A model generated the notes under the pieces. The model saw nothing but the letters and a program-made list of their open reading frames with translations, searched no databases and had not been told where the DNA came from. Shown here in pieces: positions 1 through 11,693 of a stretch of DNA of 64,000 bases. The stretch is from Paraspadella gotoi (taxonomy: Eukaryota; Chaetognatha), in contig CM119266.1 of assembly GCA_051294375.1 (NCBI GenBank), forward strand, positions 12,145,484 through 12,209,483, in the 5' to 3' direction. The stretch's first letter is position 1; every line of letters starts with the position of its first letter. The translations under genes were made by a program, and so were the position numbers.

Positions 1-94
1 TCTTGTTTCCTTCTTCATTGATTCGCTTCAATTCTTCGTCACGACAATTTTCTTTCTTTTTTTTTCTTTTTTTGCCTTCTTCTTCTTCGGACAT

Positions 95-105
95 AAAATG
101 GCGGC
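95..105 (+). promoter_or_regulatory. YY1-like motif AAAATGGCGGC
   Basis: The 11 bases match the AANATGGCGGC form bound by YY1-type zinc-finger proteins, which often overlaps a transcription start or start codon. It follows a T-rich stretch (about 50-85). An ATG lies inside the motif, but its reading frame runs into an N gap after 14 codons, so no protein can be proposed. Motif match only. Confidence 0.2.
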
Positions 106-139
106 AAGGACGTCGCGAACGATAACCCCTATCGCCACT

Positions 140-329
140 NNNNNNNNNNNNNNNNNNNNNNNNNNNNNNNNNNNNNNNNNNNNNNNNNNNNNNNNNNNNN
201 NNNNNNNNNNNNNNNNNNNNNNNNNNNNNNNNNNNNNNNNNNNNNNNNNNNNNNNNNNNNNNNNNNNNNNNNNNNNNNNNNNNNNNNNNNNNNNNNNNNN
301 NNNNNNNNNNNNNNNNNNNNNNNNNNNNN
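140..329. other. assembly gap, 190 N
   Basis: The sequence is unknown. The right edge of the gap falls inside a (GA)n tract, the usual place for a draft assembly to break. Confidence 0.99.

Positions 330-361
<32 letters not shown>
330..361 (+). repeat. (GA)n microsatellite at gap edge
   Basis: A pure GA dinucleotide run of 32 bases that begins at the gap, so its true length is unknown. Confidence 0.95.
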
Positions 362-364
<3 letters not shown>

Positions 365-1179
365 AGTTAAAATAGTATGTATATAACAAGGACGAATCAA
401 AGAAAAGACTAAAGACTAATGACGTACAAACTACTCTTCCTGTTCTTCAACAACGACGACAACAACAACAACAATATCAACAACGATAACGAACGAACGA
501 ACGGGCGACGTCGGTGAAACGACCGGTCATGATTCAAATAAGAAGATAAATGTTGTTTGCGCTTTTGTTTCGAAATTGTTTTCCTCCTCTATTTTTTTCA
601 TTTTTTTCCTTTCTTTCTTTTTTTCTCGGCGCTGCTTTTTTTTCGCCGCGTCACGTGATCCAACCCGGCGCTGAAAATGGAATCCGGCGCTCGCGCGAGG
701 AGGACGAAGTCGACAGCGGCGCCGGAAACGGAAGGTCGGCGGCGCCAGGGGGAAAGGCGCGAAACGACGCCAGTTTTCGAAACAGTAAAGACGCGTTTTG
801 TTGTGCAGAAAAAAAAAATTGTTGTCTGTGTGTGGAGAAGGGGGGCGGGGCGTGGTGCTGGTTTTGAATAAAAGAGGAATCACACTTCTGAATCTCCGCC
901 GAATTTTTATTTTTATTTGGGGTCGTAGTTAAATCGTTGAAGTAAAACAAGCTTAAGATTTGATTATTGTTATTGAGCGAGGATAGTCATTCGTTGTCGT
1001 CGTTGTCCTTCTTATCGCACTGCTCTCTCCCGCCACGAAGATCATTTCTATATTTATATCGATTTTTGGTTGTTTTTTTCTTAAATTTTATATAAATCTT
1101 TTGTTTTTCTTTATTTCGCGGACGTCGACCGACTCGACCGACTGTCGGTCATTGACATCAAATCGTCGTCGTCATTCTC
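362..1179. other. non-coding stretch with a CpG-rich patch
   Basis: No gene is recognised. It holds an imperfect AAC/ACG trinucleotide run (about 450-505) and a CpG-rich patch (about 640-770) that opens with the E-box TCACGTGA at 651-658 and carries repeated GGCGCC sites. The patch could be a promoter, but no TATA box, start codon context or ORF beyond about 100 codons supports one. The rest is T-rich. Confidence 0.5.
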
Positions 1180-1421
1180 NNNNNNNNNNNNNNNNNNNNN
1201 NNNNNNNNNNNNNNNNNNNNNNNNNNNNNNNNNNNNNNNNNNNNNNNNNNNNNNNNNNNNNNNNNNNNNNNNNNNNNNNNNNNNNNNNNNNNNNNNNNNN
1301 NNNNNNNNNNNNNNNNNNNNNNNNNNNNNNNNNNNNNNNNNNNNNNNNNNNNNNNNNNNNNNNNNNNNNNNNNNNNNNNNNNNNNNNNNNNNNNNNNNNN
1401 NNNNNNNNNNNNNNNNNNNNN
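1180..1421. other. assembly gap, 242 N
   Basis: The sequence is unknown, preceded by a short TCGTCGTC run. Confidence 0.99.
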
Positions 1422-1571
1422 TTTTCCGCTTTTTACTCCTTCCATTTTCCTTTCCTCCCATCCCTCGCTTTCTCTCTCCCCATCGCAAGACGCTGACCTT
1501 CGCATGGGGCGAGTCTCTGGGCTCCAGCGATTTTTCACTGAGTCCTCTGGGAATCGCCGTCTGTCGGGCGA

Positions 1572-1743
1572 GGCGCCCATAGAGGTTTCATCTATTGAGC
1601 CGGCTGCGGGGCATGGCGCCTATTTAAGTGTCATCTGTTGAGCGGGTTTTCGGGCATGGCGCCTATGGAGGTTTGATCTATTGAGCCGGCTGTGGTGTAT
1701 GGGGCCCATAAAGGTTTGATCTCTTGAGCTGGCTGTCGGGCAT
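1572..1743 (+). repeat. 43-bp minisatellite, four units
   Basis: Four consecutive units of exactly 43 bases start at 1572, 1615, 1658 and 1701. Each begins GGCGCC or a variant, has a GAGGTTTGATCTATTGAGC-like centre and ends CGGGCAT or a variant. Units differ by substitutions but not by length, so this is an aged tandem array rather than a sequencing artefact. Related but decayed sequence continues to about 1800. The period is not a multiple of three, so no frame is preserved across units. Confidence 0.9.
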
Positions 1744-2524
1744 GGCCACATATCTTTCAGTTGGATACATTGGTAATTGTATTGAGCTGGCTCGGTTTAC
1801 ATCTTTTAATATTTCTCGCAGTTCACATGGTATTAATTTAATCTATCGAGTCATTGTTGGCGTTGCTATGTCTCCAGGGTTCGATGCTCTGGCCCTCTTC
1901 AGTTCCTCCTACTACGCCGTCTGTCGGAGAAGTCGACGACGTGATTTTTTATCAATGTCGCCCACGGGTAAAAATGGACGCAATGGAGGTTTCTATTATG
2001 ATATCCAATTTTAGATCCAAGATTAGAATACTTTTTTTAATTTAAGTTCGCCTTTCTCTTTTTTTTTTTTAATTTTCAATTTCGATATCAATTTTCAATT
2101 TCGTTTTTTAATTTCGTCATTTTTTTCATTTTCACATTGATTCGGCTGACTTCAATGACATTTTCTGTTACTGTGACAGACTGACAATGTCGTGCGTTTC
2201 TTATCGTTGAATCAATATACTAATAAGTTAAATCTTAATTTCCTTAATAACCTTATTAAGGATACACATTAATATCGTACGTATAGTTAAAACGAACCAG
2301 ATGAACTTATATATTCACGTTCGTATATTGCGCGATATCTTTTGTTTTTATTTGAAGCGTATTCGTCTCATTCTCGTTTCGCAACAACAAAGCGACGGCT
2401 ATTGCGTAGATGTCGTTGTTATTGTTTTTGTTTCCATGGCGATGGTCGGCGCTGATGTTCTATCGTGATTCAATTGACCGAGAGAAGGGGTCATGTTTAT
2501 GAGGTTTTTAACTCCTTTCTCTCG
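1744..2524. other. AT-rich non-coding stretch
   Basis: No gene is recognised. A perfect 9-bp inverted repeat (CCTTAATAA, 2-base loop, TTATTAAGG) lies at 2242-2261. The rest is T-rich single-copy DNA with no ORF of more than about 100 codons. Confidence 0.5.
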
Positions 2525-2760
<236 letters not shown>

Positions 2761-3166
2761 AGATCTCTTGTCTGTCTGTTGTCCATATCTTTTCCTCCGC
2801 TTTCACCTTTGGCGCTGAATTTCCGCCCTCGTCTCAGTCTGGGGGTCAAAGGTCGACTCTCACTTCCGTGCGAAACTCACTTACGGTTCACCTCTCACTT
2901 TGGATCACCCGCCTCAACCTATAACCCATTGTCCCCTTAAAACCTCTTGAGGTCTGGAAATATTCCGAATTCTCGAAACCTCCTCACCTTCATTCTTTTC
3001 ACAACTCCTCACCTCACACGACCTTCAAACCTTCTCACTCCACCAATTCACTATCCTCTGAAACCCCTTCGATTTACATCTCCCTCACTACGGTTAAAAT
3101 ACCCCCATCGCTCGTTCAATATGGTGAAGCGGCAAACTTCCCGTCTCATTGGCGCACGCCCTTTCT
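2761..3166. other. pyrimidine-rich non-coding stretch
   Basis: No gene is recognised. The plus strand is strongly C and T rich with loosely repeated CCTTCTCAC and CCTCAC words, suggesting decayed low-complexity DNA. Confidence 0.45.
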
Positions 3167-3412
<246 letters not shown>

Positions 3413-3413
<1 letters not shown>

Positions 3414-4137
3414 TGCCTTTCACAAACATTTCGACTCTTCTTTCCATCGCTTTTCACTTCCGGTCGCCACTCGTCCCTCGATCTCTGCCACGCCCTCGAT
3501 CGGTCGGTCGTTCTAACCTCAAAAATCCCCTTGTTGACCCTTTTCGAATTGGTGTTAATTTTGTTTTACTTTTTGTTCGGGAAAATATTATTTTCAAATT
3601 TCTTCGTTTTACATCTTTTTCCTTTTATTCTATTCAATACATTCTCCCTGTTAGGATCTCTCGTCGAATCCTGGATGAGTTTCGCAACTTTCTTCATAAC
3701 TTTTACTCTTTTCTATTGTTCTCGTATTTTTATTCTTTCTTCCTCTTCACCTCCGCTTCCTCATACTTTCTTTCATTCTTCTTTCTTCTCCCTTTTATTT
3801 CCTCTCCTCTTTTTCTTTCCCTTCTCGCTTCGGTCTTTTAACTCGGAAATAATCGAATCGCCATCGCCGTTAGATGTCTTTAATGTAATTTGCATAAAGA
3901 AACAATTAAATAGGCGTTAATTTTCCGCGAGATCTTTGGAAACTATGAGAAAATAGTCTTTAAAAAATTCACGTCCGTTTGAGCGAAAAACGTTTTAAAA
4001 CAGTTTTTTATAAAATATATCCCGGAGTGTTTTTGATAAATACGGAATAAATATGAATGTCTCGTTACGTTTGCTAATGGGACTTAAATCTTATACCAAT
4101 GTAATTTTCCTTATGCGTCGCTTTTCGGTCGTTATCT
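3413..4137. other. T-rich non-coding stretch
   Basis: No gene is recognised. The left half is pyrimidine rich, and about 3850-4050 is AT rich with short homopolymers. I see no splice-site and ORF combination that would suggest an exon. Confidence 0.45.
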
Positions 4138-4161
4138 CCTCCTCTCTCTCTCTCTCCTCTC

Positions 4162-4226
<65 letters not shown>

Positions 4227-4393
4227 CGTTCTTCCTCTCTTTTTCCCGCGGCTTCCGCGTCTCTTACCCATTTTTCTTTTTCCCTTCCTTTCTCGCGCCG
4301 TAATGGAGGTGGTTCCCCTGAATTATTCAAAACCTCTTATGGTAGGAAAGTGAACACGGTTCTTTAATTGAGAGAGAGTGATAAAAGGGGAAA

Positions 4394-4446
<53 letters not shown>
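4138..4446. repeat. convergent (CT)n / (GA)n pair
   Basis: A CT tract at 4138-4224 is followed about 145 bases later by a GA tract at 4368-4446 (with short interruptions). The two are reverse complements, so the single strand could fold into a long imperfect hairpin. The spacer contains TTCCCGCGGCTTCCGCG and a short AT-rich segment and no gene. Confidence 0.9.
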
Positions 4447-4592
4447 TAACAAAAAAGAAACAAAGAGCAACAAGCAGATCGTCCATTCAGCGTTGTATTA
4501 TGGTCGTTCAATGAAAGGCATTATCGCCGCGCGCTTAAATATGTTATGATTCATAGTAAAAAGGGATTAGGATCGTCTCTTGAGGGACGCGA

Positions 4593-4651
4593 GCGGCGCC
4601 GCGGCCCGAGAACTTGGCGGCGCCGCGGCCCGAGAACGGCGGCGCCGCGGA
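4593..4651 (+). repeat. GC-rich 22-23-bp tandem, 2.5 units
   Basis: GGCGGCGCCGCGG followed by CCCGAGAAC occurs twice (from 4593 and 4616), and the first part occurs a third time at 4638-4651. It is self-complementary around GGCGCC and GCCGCGGC, so strong secondary structure is expected. A run of T and a CpG-rich stretch follow. Confidence 0.8.
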
Positions 4652-4689
4652 CTGAGACGAGGGCCGCCGGTTTTTTTTTTTTCCGCGGT

Positions 4690-7616
4690 CGCTAGGCGAT
4701 TTCAATCCTTTCCTCTTTGATCGCCTTTTGTCGCGTAGCAGTAGGCGAAGCGGCCAGACCGCTTTTGTCGCAAAGTCACCGGATGTGCAGCGGATGGCCA
4801 GACGGGGGGGGGAAGAGGGAGTGAGAGGGATGTAATTAGTCGTGGAGATGGAATGAGCTCTCCAGAATATAATAAGCCCGCGGGAATGTACTGTAAGCTT
4901 AAAAAAATTGCTAGAAAATAATAATAGTAGGTTAGTCATAACAAAACATAACATAACATAACATAACATAAAAATTACCTGATGCTCATGAAAATACGAC
5001 GTACTTCTTACTTAAAGCCCCAACGTTTTCCGTCAATGGCGCAGCGGCCAATTTTTTTTCACGCCAAGACTTTCAACATAAAATCAAACAAACACTTCCT
5101 TAATCCGTTTGCGTCATCATTTACAACCGATATTACATTTTAACCTCATCCTATCCCAACCGCTTATCATTCTCTCATCTCTATCCGTTCTCTCTCCGTC
5201 CTTAGTTCATCCTCTCCATCTCTATATCTCACTCATTTCCGCTCAGAGTCTCCTTAAATCCTGCTCTATTCATCCCTCGCATCTTTTTTCATCCTCTCTA
5301 CAACCCATTAATTTGAAAAGGACGGGAGATCCTCATTCTTTTTCTCTCTCTCCTTTTTTAACTAATGTCTAAGAGAACTCCCTTCTCTCTCTCTCTTCCT
5401 TTTTTGATTCTGAATTCTCCACTCTCCAAGCTACTCGCTAACTTTTTTCCTGAATTTTTTTTTTCTCGGTTTTTTGTTTTTTTTTCTTTTTATTCTCATT
5501 TCTGCCCTGGATATTTTTTTTAAACTCTTTTTACATTTCGATTTAATTTTACAAAAAACTCTTGTTTCTGCCTAGAACCAAGATGCGTATACTGTACTGT
5601 TTAGTTCATTTTACAGATTACAGTGGTGGTAGTTTATATGGCTAAGTTTAATTTTTTTATTATCAGTTATCGTTTTAGGCTTGACTTATTTTCCCGATTG
5701 TTCCGACGTCTTGCTTATCTAATGATGTTCAATATACTATTATAACAGAATAATTATGAAATAATTCTTCTTTACTTAGTCTTGATACTCAATTTCATTG
5801 AAAATGAGTATGGATATATGACAACTCTTCTCGTATCCTTATTTTAAAATCCTTGCAATTGAAGCAACTGCTAACGCTCGACTAAACCAATCAAAATCAA
5901 AACCATCCTTAATTCATGAATGAAACGAATCATTTAGCTAAGATCTTCTTATTCGATTATTTTGTGTTCCATTACTATTTTTAAATTAAAATCCCCCCCC
6001 TCCTAATCATAATTATCATGCAAAAAAAAACAACAAATTATTGCTGTATTTTCTTTTCTACAAATATCTTACTCTTTCGAATTCCAACGCCTCACTTGAC
6101 TCAATTCATCCATTTCCTTTTCCCCCTTCTCTGCTCCTTTTTTTCCTTTTTCCTCCCTTAATCTCTTCCCCATCGCTTTTCCTCACTGCTTCTTTCTTCC
6201 TCCGTCCATTTCATCTTATCTTCCCGGACTCGTAACCTTTTACAGCGGCTCAGACTCGAACTCCTCGTTCAATCTGCTCAACCTTGAATCTTGATATTTT
6301 TTTCCCGCGACCCATAGCGACAAGAAACGAGTAAAAAAAATGAACGACTCGCGCGAGAGTTCCAAATCTTCTCTCTCTCATCTTCCTCTCTTCATCTCTC
6401 TCTCTCTCCTCGTCTCTCTCTCGGCTCTCTTTCTCTCTCTCTCTCTCTTCATAGCAGAATAATCAAGTGTGGTTTTATCTAATTTGTTGACGAGGCTGTT
6501 CCCAAAATTCTAAAGAACTTGTTCTTCTTCCAAGTTTCTCCTTCTTTGCTGTTCTTTTTGCTTTTTCTCCTTCGCAAAAGACATATTCTATACTGACTCC
6601 TTCCTAAAAGAACTGTTTTCTTTCCGTTATTCCTTCGTAATAAACTGTTCTTTTCCTCTTTTTTTCTCGCCTGAGTTGCCTTCCGTTATCATGTTGTTTG
6701 TAATGTTTTCAAACGATTCGTCGATCGTTTTGGTTTCTCCTCTACTTTCCTTTCCTCGCGAAGAGATTTTTCTAAGACCGATAAATTCCGATCGCATTCC
6801 ACTTCCTCTTCTTTGTTTTTTTTTTTTTTTTTTTTTTGGCTTTTTTTGTTTTGCGCCCGCGGAGCACTGTATAAGTCATTTTTCGGTTCGTCGGTATATC
6901 TGGTCCAGCTGTCTGTCCGACTTACGTTGAAAATGCTTATATTGGTATTGTATGTATTATTCATACAGCAGGTCCGAGACCATGGGCCACAAGTGGTTAA
7001 CAAAAATAAAAAGCAAAAACAGAGAATTCAAGCCAGATTTCCAGTGAACTTGCATATAGTTGGTTGCTCATTTGTTAAGACAGGACAAAACCCTCAAATC
7101 TTAGAAACTGCCTACACCGCCTTAGGAAATAACAGACAAGACAAAATTCAGATGCTGCTTATCAGTAAATCAGTGAGCTAAGAAAGTTTGGTCGTCAGTA
7201 TGTGTCATGTCATGTAATTCATGTTTAACAAAACCCCACTCATTGCGCGGCGCAACTTCATTACCGTTCTTGTTTTCTTTTATTTCTTTGTTTCTATTTT
7301 TTTTCTTTTCTCCTTCTCTTTCTTTTCCCTTCGATGTTTTCCATTTTGCATTTCGATCTTTGTTTTAAATTCTTTTCCTGTGCGTCCCCTATAATTTCAT
7401 TCCTCAATGTCATTAAAACCATTTTCTTCATTCAGCCTGTTTCCCGCCTTTTCAATTCATCATTTCTTCATTCTCCCTTTCTTTCTCCACCTTTGTTTTT
7501 TTCCTTCTTTCTTTCTTCCTCGACGAAACGATCAAAGGAACTCAACGACAAATCCGCTCTTCTCGTATGTCTTCTCCTCTCGCTCCTCTCTTCTTCCCAC
7601 CCTCCTCTCTCTCTTC

Positions 7617-7672
<56 letters not shown>

Positions 7673-8003
7673 GCGTCATCTTCTCATGATGTTCGGCTTA
7701 TATATTGGTCGTCCTCCGACTCTAAGGGCTTTCCTTTTTCTCTCACTCTCTCTCTTCTCTCTCTCGTTCTCTCTCCTCTCTCTCTCTCTCCTTATACTGC
7801 TATAGGACCAGATCATATGCTAATAGAAAATCCGCCCTAACCGGCTTTAGAATAGATGGAAATATGTTAAAAAAAAGGAAGAAAATATTGTCTACAAATA
7901 AATGGACACGTCACAATATTTGCCAATTCTTTATCTTTTTTTTTTTCCTCAATACTCATTTTTTTCCTCATACTTCGTCGCAACATGTCTTTCCGTGAAT
8001 CGT
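4690..8003 (+). repeat. segmental block D, copy 1 (D1)
   Basis: From about 4690 to 8003 this block matches a second copy at 12192-15345, and its left 250-280 bases also match the minus strand at 11454-11693. Copies agree over long stretches and differ mostly by one-base insertions and deletions, in and outside homopolymers. The block ends at exactly the base where a 25-N gap begins, whereas copy 2 continues smoothly into unique sequence. No gene was recognised. The content is pyrimidine-rich DNA, CT tracts (about 6370-6451, 7596-7672, 7738-7790), a T/A homopolymer and AT-rich spacer. Whether the duplication is in the genome or in the assembly cannot be told from the sequence, but the boundary and indel pattern favour the assembly. 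Confidence 0.9.
4947..4972 (+). repeat. (CATAA)n pentanucleotide
   Basis: Five CATAA units lie at the left part of block D. The same pentamer resumes right after the 498-N gap (12192), and its complement TTATG opens the inverted arm at 11455. It therefore marks all three edges of the duplicated block. Confidence 0.85.
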
Positions 8004-8028
8004 NNNNNNNNNNNNNNNNNNNNNNNNN
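8004..8028. other. assembly gap, exactly 25 N
   Basis: A fixed 25-base gap at the exact right end of block D1. Four gaps in this window are 25 N long and three of them lie at edges or joins of repeated blocks, so this is a placeholder and not a measured size. Confidence 0.99.
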
Positions 8029-8353
8029 ACCGACCGACCGAACGGTCGAAAACAGGAAAACCCCGAAGAAAATGGTCCGTTGATCGAGCCCGGCGCGTTC
8101 CGAACGCAAGGTACCAGAAAAAGTTTGGTCTGGTCGCTCGAGCTCTTGTCAAGATTGCTGAGAAAGATGGGAAAGGAAAAGAAAGAAAAAGAAAAGGAAA
8201 AAGAAAGAAAAGAAATAAAAGGAAGGAAAGGAAAGAAGAAAATCGGGCGAAGAGGGAGCAACCAGGGAGTTACTGGGTAAATGGATTCGGTTAAGAAGGT
8301 TAAGAGAATAGAAGATAAAAATAAGTAGGCGTGGGGAAAATTACGCGGCGCGG

Positions 8354-8360
8354 TATAAAG
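8354..8360 (+). promoter_or_regulatory. TATA-box-like TATAAAG
   Basis: TATAAAG in a GC-rich setting (CGGCGCGG upstream) 34 bases before an ATG at 8394. A start site 25-30 bases downstream would leave almost no 5' leader, which is unusual. Motif match only. Confidence 0.25.
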
Positions 8361-8393
8361 GGCAAGCTCACCCGGTGTTAAAGGTAAGGTAAA

Positions 8394-8483
8394 ATGGCTC
8401 TTGGGGGGAAAAGACGAGTAGCTAAAGGATTAGTTTGGGTTATGAGAGAAAAATGGCGAGGTAAAATTAACGGTGAGCTATGA
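8394..8483 (+). CDS. 29-codon ORF after the TATA-like site, possible first exon
   Basis: The ATG at 8394 opens 29 codons before TGA (MALGGKRRVAKGLVWVM and so on), rich in Lys, Arg and Gly. A GTGAGC donor-like word at 8473 could end a first coding exon of about 79 bases. No family is recognised, and an ORF of this length is common by chance. The only support is position after a TATA-like word. Confidence 0.12.
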   Translation: MALGGKRRVAKGLVWVMREKWRGKINGEL

Positions 8484-9153
8484 TTTATGTGTTCACGAAT
8501 ATCCTAAAGTTGTAGTGCGATTTCGGAAGCATCTTCCTCCTTACTATTTCCCAGTATTTCTCTATTTACTACAAAAAAATTCGTGATTCTCCCGGAATTG
8601 AATCGTCCATCAGGTCGAAGATCCTACTCACAATTGCCGTTGAGATAATTCCCTTGATTTTTTCCGATTTCTCGCAATCCATTTCTTATTCCCTTTTCTC
8701 CTTTATTTTCCTCTTCCTTTTTCCTCCTCCTCCTCTCATCACCCTTCTTCTTTCTCCATTTCAAACTCAGGTAACATCTCCGAGAATATCGCATTAAATA
8801 ACCTTAACGATGGCATAAAACGCTTTTTTATGTTAAGTTGGTATGCTAATGTGTCAGCCGTGAATTTTGTTTCTTCGGAACGACGGGTTGCGTCAACCCG
8901 TACGTATTCTTTGAAATAGAATGTGAGACGCTTCATGAAAACCTTACTTTATCATACTAAATTATTTAAAGGGTGTACTTACCTTGGAATTTCTCGCGAG
9001 ACCCAAAAAGTGAGGAAACCCATTACCTCGACTCTGATGACGAGTTGAGTCGCGAAACTCGAAACGCAATAAAATTTCGGGATTCGCAAATTAGGAGCAA
9101 ACGGGTTGAGAAACGCCTTCTTGGTTAAGTGTTGGCTTAAAGATATATATTTC

Positions 9154-9156
<3 letters not shown>

Positions 9157-9210
<54 letters not shown>
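9157..9210 (+). repeat. (CT)n microsatellite
   Basis: A pure CT run of about 54 bases. AG-rich single-copy DNA follows to about 9600, with no gene recognised. Confidence 0.95.
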
Positions 9211-9213
<3 letters not shown>

Positions 9214-9879
9214 AAGTAATTTCTGGATCTTCTTCTCTGTCATCAAAAGTTCTCTCGACTGTTCGAGTCAATTGGTTAGAATTGAGAGTTGAGGGTAAGG
9301 AGACTCTAAGGAGAGTGAAAAGGAAGTCAGATTAAAGTGAAGTTTATGGATCGAATCAAGATTGGAGAAAGAATTGGATTGAATACAATTGATTTGGGGA
9401 AAGAATTTTGTTTCGGATGGAAAAAAAAGCGCAATTCGCATGGAATGACAAAAATGTAGCACAAAGAAGAGGAGTCGACATTGGCATCCAGAGTTTGCTA
9501 CAAAGCCCAGCGATAGTATGATAAATGTTAATTTCTAGTCTCAGAATGAAAGCTGGATGGAAAATCATCTCATGGACTGGTAAATAATTGAAAATGAAGT
9601 ATCGAGATGAGTCTAACCGGAGAGAGAAAGACAAGGTTGTCATTCTTCATATTCCTTTTCATTTTCCTTTTTTTACCCCATGAGTCACAGATTCGCAAAC
9701 CCTCCTCGCGACGACTTTCTCCCACGGCGCCCGGCCATCCCTTTTTCCCCCGGCGTTGCGGCGCCACTGAGCCTCTTTCCGTCCGGCGCCGGGAAAGAGT
9801 TTCCAACTTTCGCTCGGTTCCGCGCGTCGCGTCGAGACACTAAATCATTTCGCTTCCCTCCACTCGGGCGCCGGAACGA

Positions 9880-10012
9880 AACGGCGCCGGTCGTCTCTCG
9901 CGTTGCGGCGTTGGTTGGTCTTCAATTGCGATGCCAGTCGCGAATTGTTGCGGCGCCAGTCGCTTGTGGTTGCGGCTCCAGTCTTCTCCGGTTGCGGAGC
10001 CCATCGCATGAC
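9880..10012 (+). repeat. 22-bp GC-rich minisatellite, about six units
   Basis: Units start near 9880 and at 9902, 9925, 9947, 9969 and 9991 (spacing 22, 23, 22, 22, 22). The core is GTTGCGGCGCCAGTCGC with substitutions in every unit. It lies in a CpG-rich region (about 9680-10020) with several further GGCGCC sites. No ORF has a recognisable product. The constant spacing with diverged units shows a genuine, aged tandem array. Confidence 0.85.
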
Positions 10013-10080
10013 ATCGCGAAGAACGTAAATCCTGAGAGAGGAACGTGATAAAATTTGAAGGAATGAGAGCGGGAGGCATT

Positions 10081-10081
<1 letters not shown>

Positions 10082-10121
<40 letters not shown>

Positions 10122-10308
10122 TCTCTCTCATCTCTCTCTCTCTCTCTTCTCATCTCCTCCTCTTCCGCTCCTCTCTCTCTAATTGTGACAAGCTCGTGAG
10201 TTGACAACCCGCGACAACTGCGAGACAACCTGGGCGTTTCACGATTAATCGTTAAAATCTTTTTCTCTTCGAAATCAATCTTCACTCCTTCTTTTATCCG
10301 CAATTTAA

Positions 10309-10369
<61 letters not shown>

Positions 10370-10371
10370 GA
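10082..10371. repeat. convergent (CT)n / (GA)n pair
   Basis: An interrupted CT tract at 10082-10180 and a GA tract at 10312-10371 are separated by about 130 bases of unique sequence. It has the same complementary layout as at 4138-4446 and could form a hairpin. Confidence 0.9.
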
Positions 10372-10759
10372 GGGAGATGTAGAGATAGAGAGCAAGAGGG
10401 AGAAAAAACGTGACGCGTGAATCGGCGCGAGGCGAAAAGTCGGCGCGCGTGAAATCGTAAATACTTAATTCACACTCGCTTTTTGTTCACGCCTGAAAAA
10501 ATTAAAATATCGGGGAAAGAGAACGGTCGTTGTACTGAGTGAGGTGAGGGGGTAAGTGAGACAAAAGATATGTTAAGGCAGTTTTGTTTGTTAGTGACGA
10601 ACTAAAATAAGGTATATGTAAGGTAAAGTAAGGTTTTCTAAACTTTTTACTTTTGTAATGGGTGATAAATGATACAGTAAACATTTGAACATTTGAACAT
10701 TTGAACAACGAAATTCAAATATTTTTCAAAAGTCAACCAAGTATTTTAATTTAAATGTT
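10372..10759. other. AT-rich stretch with a short 8-bp repeat
   Basis: No gene is recognised. CATTTGAA is repeated three times in tandem at 10682-10705. The left part (10380-10450) is purine and CpG rich. Confidence 0.5.
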
Positions 10760-11042
10760 ATGACCCGAATATCAATTTCCATTGGTACAAAAACTTTTAA
10801 CTGCGTCTTGCAAAAAAATAAACAAGGATTACCAACTGAGGCGATGGCGCCGTCTTTTGTTTTTTTTTCCCGCCCACCGAATCGGCGAACGATATATTCC
10901 GACGCCGCAGCCTTAAAAAGCCCCATTCCGGAGGCGACCTCTACCGGTCGCGAGTCATCGATAGGCGGGAGGCGAACCCAAAGCGCGGATATTTCACGCT
11001 TTTTCTCTCAATATCAAACGCGCCGACGTAAATGGGAGGAGG

Positions 11043-11108
<66 letters not shown>

Positions 11109-11119
11109 GAGGTGAGTGA
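10760..11119 (+). CDS. 119-codon ORF running into a (GA)n tract, unassigned
   Basis: The ATG at 10760 opens 119 codons. Residues 1 to about 95 have ordinary, mixed composition including GGRRTQSADISRFFSQY, and the rest is Arg-Glu repeat from the GA tract at 11041-11104. No domain is recognised. The first 95 codons are longer than most chance ORFs here, so a coding exon is possible, but no clear splice sites were found. A CpG-rich segment (10845-10990) overlaps it and could instead be promoter DNA. Confidence 0.15.
11041..11104 (+). repeat. (GA)n microsatellite
   Basis: A GA dinucleotide run of about 60 bases with one early interruption. Confidence 0.95.
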
Positions 11120-11453
11120 GAAGAAGAGAACCAGCTTGGAAAAAGAGACCCGAGCAAGGAGGAAGACAGAGAGCAATTAATTCGGCCAAAGACTCTCTCT
11201 TTTTCTCACTCTCTCTCTTTCTTTCTCTATCTGGTCTCTCTCTCTCTCTCTGTCGCGAACTACGGTTATGACCTCACCCCCTCTCCGTTCCCTGCGCTGC
11301 ATAGCAAAAAGTGTTTTGGAGGGCCATTACCATATTCATCGTAGCGCGGCCTTCACAAAGTTTTAATATCGGACGCCGTCGACCCGAGATAACCGTCCAC
11401 GCTTTATATCCCTTCGTCGCCCGTTGATCACTTATTTGCTTTTCTATTACAAC
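11105..11453. other. non-coding stretch, degenerate CT
   Basis: No gene is recognised. A broken CT tract lies at about 11190-11252, followed by ordinary-composition DNA up to the TTATG repeat that opens the inverted arm of block D. Confidence 0.5.
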
Positions 11454-11693
11454 TAATGTTATGTTATGACTAACCTACTTATTATTACTTTCTAGCAATT
11501 TTGAAGCTTACAGTACATTCTCGCGGGCTTGTTATATTCTGAAGAGCTCATTCCATCTCCCACGACTAATTACATCCCTCTCATCTCCCTCTTCCCCCCC
11601 CCCGTCTGCATCCGGCTGCACATCCCGGTGACTTTGCGACAAAAGCGGTCGGCCGCTTTGCCTACTGCTACGCGACAAAAGGCGATCAAGAGG
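11454..11693 (-). repeat. inverted copy of the left edge of block D
   Basis: Read on the minus strand, this matches about 4690-4950 of block D1, including the TTATG pentamers, the poly-C/G run and the GCTACGCGACAAAAGGCGAT word. It is followed by a 498-N gap and then by the direct copy D2. The arrangement implies a large inverted repeat whose other arm would lie in the gap. Copy D1 has no such inverted arm. A read that turned back on itself, or a true fold-back duplication, would both give this. Confidence 0.85.

Larger units (their letters stand above)
8029..9156. other. unique stretch with a TATA-like site
   Basis: No certain gene. It begins with (ACCG)n, then purine-rich DNA (8160-8260), a candidate TATA box and short ORF (8354-8483, listed separately) and AT-rich DNA. 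A perfect 8-bp inverted repeat, ACGGGTTG-CGT-CAACCCGT, lies at 8883-8901. A GGTAAGT donor-like word reads on the minus strand near 8980 with a 36-codon open stretch before it, too weak to call. Confidence 0.45.

Noticed and set aside
4947-4972. Telomere repeat
   Set aside because: CATAA/TTATG is only five units, lies inside a duplicated block and does not match common animal telomere units such as TTAGG, TTAGGC or TTAGGG.
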